NCBI GenBank assembly: GCA_910585935.1
Contig: CAJUHN010000114.1
Coordinates: 1 to 11,164 of the forward strand
Direction of reading: 5' to 3'
DNA from: an uncultured Lachnospiraceae bacterium
Lineage (GTDB): Bacteria > Bacillota > Clostridia > Lachnospirales > Lachnospiraceae
DNA: 11,164 nt
Below are positions 1-6,381 of the stretch, piece after piece. The notes under the pieces were generated by a model, which had not been told where the DNA came from, ran no database searches, and saw only the letters and a program-made list of their open reading frames with translations. The first letter of the stretch is position 1; every line of letters starts with the position of its first letter. Position numbers and translations under genes: made by a program.

Positions 1-2
1 TA

Positions 3-160
3 GCACAGGGAAGGAAGTATTCCATAAGAAGCCCCTTGGAAGACGTCGGCACTTAATGAGCCGTTTCGCAAGCGAAACAGCGAATTTAGTACCGCTACGT
101 CTGGAACGGAGCGAAAGCGCGGCTTCGTTGGAATACTTCCTTCCCTGTGCGCCCCATTTG
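3..160 (+). repeat. Structured GC-rich repeat, copy 1 (subfamily A)
   Basis: This is a dyad element far more GC-rich than its surroundings. The outer stem is a perfect 22-bp inverted repeat, 3-24 with 129-150. Inside it are helix 28-33/121-126 (GAAGCC/GGCTTC), helix 41-46/97-102 (AGACGT/ACGTCT), helix 47-53/88-94 with one C-A mismatch, and an apical hairpin 60-68/73-81 with loop CAAG and one C-A mismatch. A GC-GAAA-GC mini-hairpin sits at 111-118. A GCGCCCC-like stretch follows the right arm (149-155) and resembles the matching flank of copy 2. The core recurs at four other places in this window. It has no coding frame of its own and lies beyond the 3' end of the leftward sulfatase operon. 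The left boundary cannot be fixed because the window begins there. It may be a structured RNA or a MITE-like element. Confidence 0.85.
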
Positions 161-388
161 CACTAACTTTTCTGGAATGCCGATAAATTAAGGGCTTTCA
201 GCTTTTCCATTTGCTTAGAATTTTGCAAAAACAATGCAAATCAATGGATAAAAAAGATGGCTGCGTTAAGCAGATTTCTGCCAAACCCGCTATATAAGCT
301 GGTTTCAGTTAAGTTAATGCATATGTGGCGCCCCCCTTTCACCAAAACATTCTATTCCCTCAACATACCCATAAAAAAATTATATCAT
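161..388. other. Non-coding stretch between repeat copy 1 and the sulfatase gene
   Basis: I see no convincing gene here. An ATG-started frame beginning at 257 runs into the sulfatase antisense strand, has no good ribosome binding site and is hydrophobic in the way antisense frames often are. No strong intrinsic terminator for the leftward sulfatase transcript is visible. The best candidate, a CTGC/GCAG hairpin near 264-277 followed on the minus strand by a T-run, is weak. A GGCGCC-containing stretch at 325-349 ends in TTCACCAAAA, which also occurs in the 3' flank of repeat copy 4 and may be a remnant of a repeat end. Confidence 0.5.
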
Positions 389-1744
389 TCATCTACCATT
401 TTTATGTTTTATAACTGGCACTTTTTCTTTCGCCAACTTCATATGATAAATCAATTTTTCCGCCATCTGTTTTTTTACTTCTTCATAACCGCTGTCATAA
501 ATTAAATTATGTAATTCATATGGATCTTTTTCTAAGTCATACAAGAAATCATCTTCATAAATATCGCTATCAGCATACATACGCCCATCTTTTTGAGGAG
601 CATACACACTATACAAATACTTCTCTGTCCTCACACAGCGTCCTACACGGCTTTCGCTGATTTGAGCGAAAATCTCATTAACACGCCCTTTTACATCTCC
701 ATCTGCTACCTTCTTCAAATCCTCCCCTATCATTTCTCCCTTTTCTTCGATTCCTGCCATCGCTAAAAATGTCTTTGGAAGACTCGCTGTGCTGACTAAC
801 TCTTTTACCCTTTTTCCTCCTCGATATCCCGGTCCTTCTATAACTAATGGCACACGCAAACACGCTGAATGACAAGATCTCTTATAATCATCTATACCAT
901 TTTTATGTTCATCTTGATTCCTTGTCTGAAAATGAGACCCATGATCTGAAGCATATATAATAATCGTGTTTTCATAAAGCCCTTTTTCCTTGAGCTTTTT
1001 TATTATTCTCCCTAAATTATCATCTAATCTCTTACAGCATCCCAAATAATCAGGATATTCTTCTTTCGCATTTCCTCCTAAACTCTCTAAATCCTTTGGC
1101 AAAATAAAATCTTTAAACTCCTCTTTTGATCCTTTTGGTCCTTCATAATGCCCTCTATCATTTTGATGATGTGGTTCAATATGAGAAATTGTCAGAAAAA
1201 ATGGGTTCTCTTTCTGATAGCTATCCAAATATTCTAACGCAAAATCCGTGAGTCCATCTACACGATACCCCAAAAACTCCCGTTTTTGCATATTTTCATC
1301 AAAAACATATCCGTCATATCCATGAGAAGTGAATTCTAATACATCTGCTGCTCTCCAAAATCCTCGATACCCTCCCCTTCTTTCCAATGGAATCGCCTCT
1401 GTTTCATAATGATTCTTATCATCACTTGCCAAATGCCATTTTCCAACATAAGCTGTGTCATACCCTGCTTCATTCAAATAATCTGCAACTGTTTTCACAT
1501 CCAAAGGCAATGCGACTGCATTTTTAAAGCAACCCAACTCCGTTGGATATCTTCCTGTCTGAAATAATGCTCTACATGGTCCACAGACAGGTTGTGCCGT
1601 AAATGCATCCTCAAATACTACTCCTTCCTTCGCCAATTCATCTAAATTAGGCGTAACTTCCAAAGGTTGTCCATAACAACCTGCCGTATCCCATCTCTGC
1701 TGATCTGTAAAATAAAATAATATATTTGGTCTTTTCTCTTTCAT
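389..1744 (-). CDS. Sulfatase, S1 family, Cys-type, cytoplasmic
   Basis: This 451-aa protein is predicted to hydrolyse a sulfate ester (or a related phosphonate/phosphate ester) with a formylglycine nucleophile. The N-terminal FTDQQRWD (12-19) holds the first metal ligands. CGPCR at 54-58 fits the C-x-P-[SC]-R maturation motif, so Cys54 is the expected formylglycine, followed by the usual TGRYP (63-67). GKWH (101-104) and SDHG (266-269, Asp267/His268) supply the usual active-site Lys/His and metal ligands. Length and the C-terminal LYDLEKDPYELHNL (401-414) are normal for sulfatases. There is no signal peptide, so it should act on an intracellular substrate. Cys-type sulfatases in anaerobes need a radical-SAM maturase, and none is in the window. 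The gene starts 10 bases after the TPR gene stops, and its AAGGAG overlaps that stop codon, so the two are cotranscribed and probably coupled. The substrate cannot be read from the sequence; choline-sulfatase-like or glycan sulfatase activity are both possible. Confidence 0.93.
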   Translation of the reverse strand: MKEKRPNILFYFTDQQRWDTAGCYGQPLEVTPNLDELAKEGVVFEDAFTAQPVCGPCRALFQTGRYPTELGCFKNAVALPLDVKTVADYLNEAGYDTAYVGKWHLASDDKNHYETEAIPLERRGGYRGFWRAADVLEFTSHGYDGYVFDENMQKREFLGYRVDGLTDFALEYLDSYQKENPFFLTISHIEPHHQNDRGHYEGPKGSKEEFKDFILPKDLESLGGNAKEEYPDYLGCCKRLDDNLGRIIKKLKEKGLYENTIIIYASDHGSHFQTRNQDEHKNGIDDYKRSCHSACLRVPLVIEGPGYRGGKRVKELVSTASLPKTFLAMAGIEEKGEMIGEDLKKVADGDVKGRVNEIFAQISESRVGRCVRTEKYLYSVYAPQKDGRMYADSDIYEDDFLYDLEKDPYELHNLIYDSGYEEVKKQMAEKLIYHMKLAKEKVPVIKHKNGR

Positions 1745-1754
1745 TTTTTTCTCC

Positions 1755-4700
1755 TTATTTTTGCTCTACCATCTCAAGACAAAATCTCACATACATAAGA
1801 TTTGGATCGATGTTCAATGCTTTTTGATAATCCTCTTTTGCTTTATCATAATTTTTTGATACCTGTTCTATTAATCCACTCAACCCCCAATACTCAGAAC
1901 AATAGGAAAGCATACAACCTCTACATACCATGCTTTCTCTCATTCTACTTAAATATTCCTTCGCTTTCTCTATCTGCCCAATATAAACTTGAATACAACC
2001 ATATAAGTACAATCTTCTCATAATGTAAAAACCTGTTAAATAAAATTCGTCTCCCCCATATTGTTGTTCTATTTTTCTTCTATATAATTCAAAATATTCT
2101 AAGCACTTTTCTTTGTCTTTTTTATGATAACATACTCGCATCAAACACAAATAACTGCTGCATACATCTTCTTCATTCTGTTCTTCAATTTCTAACATTT
2201 TTGTATAAAATTGATATGCTTCTTCATATTGTTTCTTACCATAAAAATAAACTTCTGCCAAAGAATTATAAGCCTCTGCATTTTGCTCATCAACGGTTAA
2301 TGCTTTTTTATAATAATGTTCTGCCTTTTCATATTGTTCTGTATATAAATATACATCTCCTTTCTCATTATAGTATTCTGCTGTTCCTTTTTTATAGTGT
2401 TTCTCCAAAAACTCTTCTGCCTTTTCATATTGCCTGAAATCTACATAGAGATTAAAGATTGCTTCCTTCTCTTCCTCTACGATATTCTCATATTTTTGAA
2501 ATATTTCTATATTTTTAAGATAACACTCTACTGCCTTTTCTATTTCTCCTTTTCTGCGATAGCAAGAGGCCAAATCTTTATATAATTTCACCGTTGGCTT
2601 TTTTATAATCTGTACTGCCCTTTTTAACTCTTCTATTTCTGCATCACATCCTTTTATATTGCGGTAAATATATGCTCTATTGAGATAAGCATAAATATAC
2701 TGTTTATCTAGTTGTGTTGCCTTATTAAAATCATGAAGCGCTAATTCCCATTTCCTCGCCTCTAAATAGAAAATTCCCCTTGTGTTATAAATGGAACTTG
2801 TCTTCTTTTTCTTCCATTTTATATTCACATATTTTAGCCCTTTTTCATACCACTCTTTTTGATGAATATGCCGATAAATCCACTCACATACCTCAATTAA
2901 AATATTAACAGCTCGTTCATTTTCTGGATTTAATTCTAATACTTTTTCATAATAATCCACAGCTATTTTATAATTCTCTAATCTCTCATCAAACCCTCCT
3001 TTTTGATAATAACAATATCCTATTCTCTCTAAAAAGGCTTCACTATCTTTCCAATCCTCATAACATGACATATAAACTTCTAAAGCCTTATCGCATTTAT
3101 CTAAATCTAAATATGTATTCCCCTTTACCCAAATATAAGTTCTGTCATAATGCAGTTTTAAAGCCTTATCAAAATAACTTATCGCTTCGGAATATCGTTC
3201 CTGTTCCTTTAAGCAACACCCTATAATATAACAAATTTCTGCTCTGTCCTCTTTCTCTACCTTTTTTGTCTTAAACTCTTCCTTTTTTTTACACGCCTCT
3301 TGATACAGCTCTTCAAACTCTTCCTTTTTCTCTATTATATGAAATCTAGATTCTAAATCTAAAACTTCTAAATGCTCACTATTAACCTCATATTCTTTTG
3401 CCTGTTTTATAATATCCTGTACTGTTTTATATTCATCAAAATCAAAATATACCTGTGCCACTAATTCATACATCTTTGGATAATAAGGAAAAATCTCCTG
3501 CGCTCTATAAAAATTTTCAATCACTCCTCTAGCTATTCTCAATTCATAAAAGGCTTTTTGATAAAAAGTATAAGTCCAGAAATATTCTTTATCTATTTCT
3601 TTCATTTTATCACATACTTCAATCACTTTTTCATACTCTTCTTGATTCTCATAGATATCCGCTTTCCTATAATAAAAATCTATCATATTTGGGTCATACT
3701 CAATAGCACTATCCAATTTCTCTAATGCCTTTTCATAATATTCTTTATTTCCATCTTTCGCCTTCCCAATATATCCCCTAGCTATTATCTCATAAGCGCC
3801 AGCTATACGATATGGTATCTGCTCTAAATCCACTTCTATCTCTGGATCTTCCTCCTCTTCTCTGATCGCCTTTAACCATAACTCCCCATATTCTATCATT
3901 TTATCCCATTTTTGTGCCACCATATAAAATCGGCTCATCAGGCTATTATATTCTGCTCTATTCTTTTTAGGGGGAACTTTATCCTGAAACACTTTTATTC
4001 CACGTTTCGCATACTGATTTTGTAAATAACACCAGCCTATTTCTAAATGTTTTTTGAACTCTACCTCCCCTTGATTTGTTTCATATTTTTCTATCAGCTT
4101 ATCATTAATCTTTTTTAAATCTTCTTGTAAACTATCATCTGAATATCCTGTTTCTAAAGCATTTCTACAACATTCCTTTGCCTTATCATAAATCCCCTTT
4201 GTATAATAATAATGAGCCAAATTTTTATTTCCCATATAATATTGAGGTTCTTTTTCTATTAACTGTTCAAAATGTCCCACCGCTTCTTCTATCTGATCAG
4301 CATCCCATAACACCTCTGCACAAGAAGAAAGAAAATCAAAATTATAAAACCCATTCCCCTGATAGCGTTCTAACAGCGAATTTATCATAGAAACCGCCTC
4401 TTGTATTCTCCCCATTCCCATCTGATATTTCGCCTTTTCAATTTCATAAAATGGATGATATACCTTTATCTGTTCTAATATCTCTATAATTCTCAAAGAT
4501 TCTTCCCAATTCTTTTCTTCATTACTTCTTGTCAATTTGATATATTGATAAATACTCTCATCATAATTCTCATCATCTGCTCCTTCAAACAACTCATAAG
4601 CAAAATCTTTGTCTTTTTCACAATTCTGAAAAACAAATTGAATAAATTCCTTTGGAAATTTTTCGCATAATTCCTCTTCTTCCTCTCTGAGCAAAAAAGT

Positions 4701-5102
4701 CTTATCAATCAGCTTCCAAACTTCATTTTTTAACCGGAAATTATCTTTTAAATAATTCAATAATGCATCTCTGGCTTCTATGCTAGTATCTAAATCTATG
4801 CATAGATCCTCTTTCATCAGCTTTTCCCAATTTGTGATATCCAATCGTTTTGACAGAGATTCATATATCCCCTTTACTCGTTCTATCCATAATTCTATCG
4901 GCGTTTCTGGCAGTTTTTCCTCTTTTATTGACTCTTTTGCATAACATAAAGCCTCCTCATATGCCCGACGAACTTCCTTAAATCCTTCCGCATTCTCTTC
5001 TGGATTCACTTTTACTAATTGATTGCGATAAGCAGCTTTTATCTTTTCTTCTTCTCTCGTTGGCTCTATCCCCAATATTAAAAATATTTCCTTCTCGTTC
5101 AT
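1755..5102 (-). CDS. Large J-domain-like protein with many tetratricopeptide repeats
   Basis: This 1115-aa Lys/Glu-rich protein has no signal peptide or membrane segment and should be cytosolic. Residues 1-60 resemble a J domain (a helix around IFLILGIEP, then KIKAAYRNQLVKVNPEE, then FKEVRRAYEEAL), but the HPD tripeptide that stimulates DnaK is replaced by NPE at 33-35. From about residue 190 to the C-terminus the protein is a chain of TPR-like helical pairs. Clear examples run around 770-835 (NTRGIFYLEARKWELALHDF), around 915-985 (NEKGDVYLYTEQYEKAEHYY) and at the C-terminus (YDKAKEDYQKALNIDPN). Such solenoids usually scaffold protein partners. The function is unknown; a chaperone-like adaptor role is inference only. 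It is the first gene of an operon with the sulfatase. The start is supported by GAGGAGG three bases before ATG, with an upstream promoter around 5172-5200. Confidence 0.9.
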   Translation of the reverse strand: MNEKEIFLILGIEPTREEEKIKAAYRNQLVKVNPEENAEGFKEVRRAYEEALCYAKESIKEEKLPETPIELWIERVKGIYESLSKRLDITNWEKLMKEDLCIDLDTSIEARDALLNYLKDNFRLKNEVWKLIDKTFLLREEEEELCEKFPKEFIQFVFQNCEKDKDFAYELFEGADDENYDESIYQYIKLTRSNEEKNWEESLRIIEILEQIKVYHPFYEIEKAKYQMGMGRIQEAVSMINSLLERYQGNGFYNFDFLSSCAEVLWDADQIEEAVGHFEQLIEKEPQYYMGNKNLAHYYYTKGIYDKAKECCRNALETGYSDDSLQEDLKKINDKLIEKYETNQGEVEFKKHLEIGWCYLQNQYAKRGIKVFQDKVPPKKNRAEYNSLMSRFYMVAQKWDKMIEYGELWLKAIREEEEDPEIEVDLEQIPYRIAGAYEIIARGYIGKAKDGNKEYYEKALEKLDSAIEYDPNMIDFYYRKADIYENQEEYEKVIEVCDKMKEIDKEYFWTYTFYQKAFYELRIARGVIENFYRAQEIFPYYPKMYELVAQVYFDFDEYKTVQDIIKQAKEYEVNSEHLEVLDLESRFHIIEKKEEFEELYQEACKKKEEFKTKKVEKEDRAEICYIIGCCLKEQERYSEAISYFDKALKLHYDRTYIWVKGNTYLDLDKCDKALEVYMSCYEDWKDSEAFLERIGYCYYQKGGFDERLENYKIAVDYYEKVLELNPENERAVNILIEVCEWIYRHIHQKEWYEKGLKYVNIKWKKKKTSSIYNTRGIFYLEARKWELALHDFNKATQLDKQYIYAYLNRAYIYRNIKGCDAEIEELKRAVQIIKKPTVKLYKDLASCYRRKGEIEKAVECYLKNIEIFQKYENIVEEEKEAIFNLYVDFRQYEKAEEFLEKHYKKGTAEYYNEKGDVYLYTEQYEKAEHYYKKALTVDEQNAEAYNSLAEVYFYGKKQYEEAYQFYTKMLEIEEQNEEDVCSSYLCLMRVCYHKKDKEKCLEYFELYRRKIEQQYGGDEFYLTGFYIMRRLYLYGCIQVYIGQIEKAKEYLSRMRESMVCRGCMLSYCSEYWGLSGLIEQVSKNYDKAKEDYQKALNIDPNLMYVRFCLEMVEQK

Positions 5103-5105
5103 AGT

Positions 5106-5112
5106 CCTCCTC
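5106..5112 (-). promoter_or_regulatory. Ribosome binding site of the J/TPR gene
   Basis: The minus strand reads GAGGAGG followed by ACT and the ATG at 5102. This is a full anti-16S match but with an unusually short 3-base gap. It fixes the start of the J-like domain, since no other in-frame ATG nearby has such a site. Confidence 0.7.
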
Positions 5113-5171
5113 TTTTCTATATCTCTTTTCTTTTTCCTTGTGAAATGAACAAAATCTCTCTATCCTCTTTT

Positions 5172-5200
5172 ATTATACTGCTAATATCCTTTTTTTGAAA
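5172..5200 (-). promoter_or_regulatory. Probable sigma-A promoter of the J/TPR-sulfatase operon
   Basis: On the minus strand there is a perfect -10 box TATAAT (5177-5172). Seventeen bases upstream is a weak -35, TTTCAA (5200-5195). The initiation point would be near 5165, giving a leader of about 60 nt before ATG. It lies between the gene and repeat copy 2, so the operon can start without reading through the repeat. Confidence 0.6.
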
Positions 5201-5229
5201 TCTTTTTATTTATTTTTATTTATACCAAA

Positions 5230-5409
5230 GAGGGGGCGCTCCGGCAGGTAACTATTCCAACGAAGCCGCGCTTTCGCTCCGTTCCAGACGTAATGGTACT
5301 AAATTCGCAGCCCCGCTCCCTGCGGAACTGCTTATTAAGTACCAACGTCTTCCAAGGGGCTTCTTTTGGAATAGTTACCTGCCTCCGCTAGTTTGTTGGC
5401 TCTTCTGCT
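5230..5409 (-). repeat. Structured GC-rich repeat, copy 2 (subfamily A)
   Basis: This is the same core as copy 1, inverted. The outer stem is a perfect 18-bp repeat, 5243-5260 with 5366-5383. It shares only the inner TATTCCA with copy 1; the outer bases differ, yet both arms changed together. The inner helix GAAGCC/GGCTTC is at 5262-5267/5358-5363. The helix that has a C-A mismatch in copy 1 is here fully paired (GGTACT/AGTACC). The apical stem is GCAGTTCCGC/GCGGGGCTGC, which needs two G-U pairs in the minus-strand RNA. The sequence upstream of the element (minus strand, 5409-5391) reads AGAAGAGCCAACAAACTAG and closely matches that of copies 3 and 5. The downstream flank GCGCCCCC matches copy 1. 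It lies upstream of the J/TPR promoter. Confidence 0.85.
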
Positions 5410-5733
5410 TTTTGAAAAAAGAGTTCCACCTTGCTACGAAAATAGATTTTTATTTTCATGATAAGATGTGATAACCTTTCATAATTCGTTGACAATCAAA
5501 TAAAAAAGCCAAATTGTAATCTCAACTTCTCTTTATTATGATAACTATAAATGAGAAAATCCTGAAAAATTCACAAAAAGAATAGCATATAGTTTTTGTA
5601 ACAAAGAGTTTTCTCTGTATTTTAGTGATATTGTTCGCATAACACAGAATTCCTTATGTAATATTTTATATTTGCCCATTTATAGATGATAAAATGAAAT
5701 GCTTTTCTTTCTGCTCACAAATTATTCATAGAC
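5410..5733. other. AT-rich intergenic stretch between repeat copy 2 and the tRNA-like unit
   Basis: I see no open frame worth calling. The one recognisable item is a 44-bp segment at 5443-5486 that recurs at 10977-11020. Several short AT-rich dyads exist but none has the stem plus T-run of a terminator. I found no convincing promoter that would drive transcription into copy 2. Confidence 0.5.
5443..5486 (-). repeat. Shared 44-bp upstream segment, copy a
   Basis: The plus-strand sequence begins TAGATTTTTATTTTCATGA, identical over 19 bases to 10977-10995. The following 25 bases match at 16 positions, about 35 of 44 overall. In the orientation of the neighbouring minus-strand repeat copy 2 it lies about 60 bases upstream of the element. 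Copy b lies about 96 bases upstream of repeat copy 4 in the same relative orientation. It could be part of a larger mobile unit or a regulatory box. Confidence 0.6.
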
Positions 5734-5769
5734 AAAAAAAGCAGAAATACCAAAAATTAGTATTTCTAC
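5734..5769 (-). terminator. Intrinsic terminator of the tRNA-like gene
   Basis: On the minus strand, GTAGAAATAC (5769-5760) pairs with GTATTTCTGC (5750-5741). This gives a 10-bp stem with one G-U pair and a 9-base loop, followed at once by seven T (5740-5734). It begins about 19 bases after the discriminator base of the tRNA-like RNA, so it ends a short independent transcript. Confidence 0.85.
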
Positions 5770-5787
5770 CTTATTTAAAATATAAAA

Positions 5788-5889
5788 AGCGCGAAACGGG
5801 AATCGAACCCGTAACCTTATCTGTACCAACTATAATATGGTACTAACTATACGTATACATAGAATGCTCTACCACTGAGCTATTCGCGC
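5788..5889 (-). tRNA. tRNA-like gene with an enlarged, non-canonical anticodon domain
   Basis: Read on the minus strand, the acceptor stem GCGCGAA/TTCGCGC is perfect (5889-5883 with 5795-5789), the D arm is GCTC-AGTGGTA-GAGC (5880-5866), and the T arm is ACGGG-TTCGATT-CCCGT (5812-5796). All are canonical, including the GG of the D loop and the TTCGA of the T loop. Between A5865 and the T stem lie 52 nt instead of about 22. They form two hairpins: CTAT/ATAG (5862-5847) and GTACCA/TGGTAC (5843-5823). The loop of the second could be read as U33-UAU-A37 with a U-U pair below it, but the arm is displaced from its normal place. The unit TATAGTT-GTAC occurs twice, suggesting an internal duplication. 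The acceptor end (G1-C72, C2-G71, G3-C70, U73) resembles tRNA-Gly, but no CC-type glycine anticodon is present. No CCA is encoded. It has its own strong promoter and terminator. Amino-acid identity is undetermined; an altered tRNA, an expressed pseudogene or a tRNA-like regulatory RNA are all possible. Confidence 0.7.
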
Positions 5890-5907
5890 ATAATATTTAA
5901 TAATAAA

Positions 5908-5936
5908 ATTATAATACTTTCATCTCTCTTTGTCAA
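5908..5936 (-). promoter_or_regulatory. Consensus sigma-A promoter of the tRNA-like gene
   Basis: On the minus strand, TTGACA (5936-5931), a 17-base spacer and TATAAT (5913-5908) match the sigma-A consensus at all twelve positions. Initiation is expected near 5901, about a dozen bases before the tRNA-like 5' end, leaving a short leader for RNase P. This is the strongest promoter visible in the window. Confidence 0.92.
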
Positions 5937-6156
5937 TCACTTAATATTCTAAATTCTTAATGATTACTATTCCTTCCCTTCTATCTAAAAATGATTAAGA
6001 GGTCTATTTTTTTAGATAATTTAACCTGACCCACAAATTTAAGAACTACGGAATAGTTAAAAGTTCAAGACATTTATCTTGTAGATAAATAACAAAATAC
6101 ACTAACAATTCCTTCTATGTTACTTCTCCAAAAAACTCAAAAAGAATTTCCTTTTC
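5937..6156. other. AT-rich intergenic stretch with two short dyads
   Basis: No gene is seen. There is a perfect 8-bp dyad with a 3-base loop at 6072-6090 (ATTTATCT-TGT-AGATAAAT), and a longer AT-rich dyad around 5985-6019 (ATCTAAAAA with TTTTTTAGAT). Neither is followed by a suitable T-run in a position that would end a known gene. Confidence 0.45.
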
Positions 6157-6333
6157 CAGAAGAGCCAAGAAAGTAACGCCTGAAAGATAGGATGTTCAGG
6201 CAGACCCTTGGAAGACGTCGGCACTTAATGAGCTGTTTCGCAAGAAGCGAAACGGCGAATTTAGTACCGCTACGTCTGGAACGGAGCGAGAGCGCGTCTG
6301 ACAGGACATCCTATCTTTCAGACGTGTCCCCTT
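6157..6333 (+). repeat. Structured GC-rich repeat, copy 3 (subfamily B)
   Basis: The core matches copy 1 in the same orientation, but the flanking stems differ. The outer stem is a perfect 16-bp repeat, 6180-6195 with 6306-6321, unrelated in sequence to the stems of copies 1 and 2. The inner helix is CAGAC/GTCTG (6201-6205/6296-6300) in place of GAAGCC/GGCTTC. The apical stem GCTGTTTCGC/GCGAAACGGC is fully paired with one G-U. The mini-hairpin loop is GAGA (6288-6291) where other copies have GAAA, so a GNRA form is kept. Upstream, 6158-6178 reads AGAAGAGCCAAGAAAGTAAC and then G, closely matching copy 2, and AAAGTAACG matches copy 4. It sits beyond the 3' end of the nitroreductase gene. An ATG-started frame across it beginning at 6192 is an accident of the repeat. 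Confidence 0.85.
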
Positions 6334-6381
6334 TCGCAATACCCTCCCCTACCTCCCATAATATTAAAACTCCCCTCCTTT

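Noticed and set aside
3..150. Plain intrinsic terminators made by the repeat stems
   Set aside because: No T-run follows the outer stem of any full copy on either strand, and the elements share a complex core. They might still impede transcription, but they are not standard terminators.
257..505. 82-codon plus-strand frame
   Set aside because: Most of its second half is antisense to the sulfatase gene; no ribosome binding site or recognisable protein signature.
5788..5889. Ordinary class II tRNA (Ser, Leu or Tyr)
   Set aside because: The first hairpin gives no U33-NNN-purine37 loop, the extra length is well above usual bacterial variable arms, and the acceptor/U73 pattern does not resemble these families.
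6333..6372. 13-codon minus-strand frame (ATG after AAGGAGGGGAG) downstream of the nitroreductase
   Set aside because: The ribosome binding site is purine-rich but about ten or more bases away, and the peptide is very short and low complexity, ending in the repeat. Nothing supports translation.
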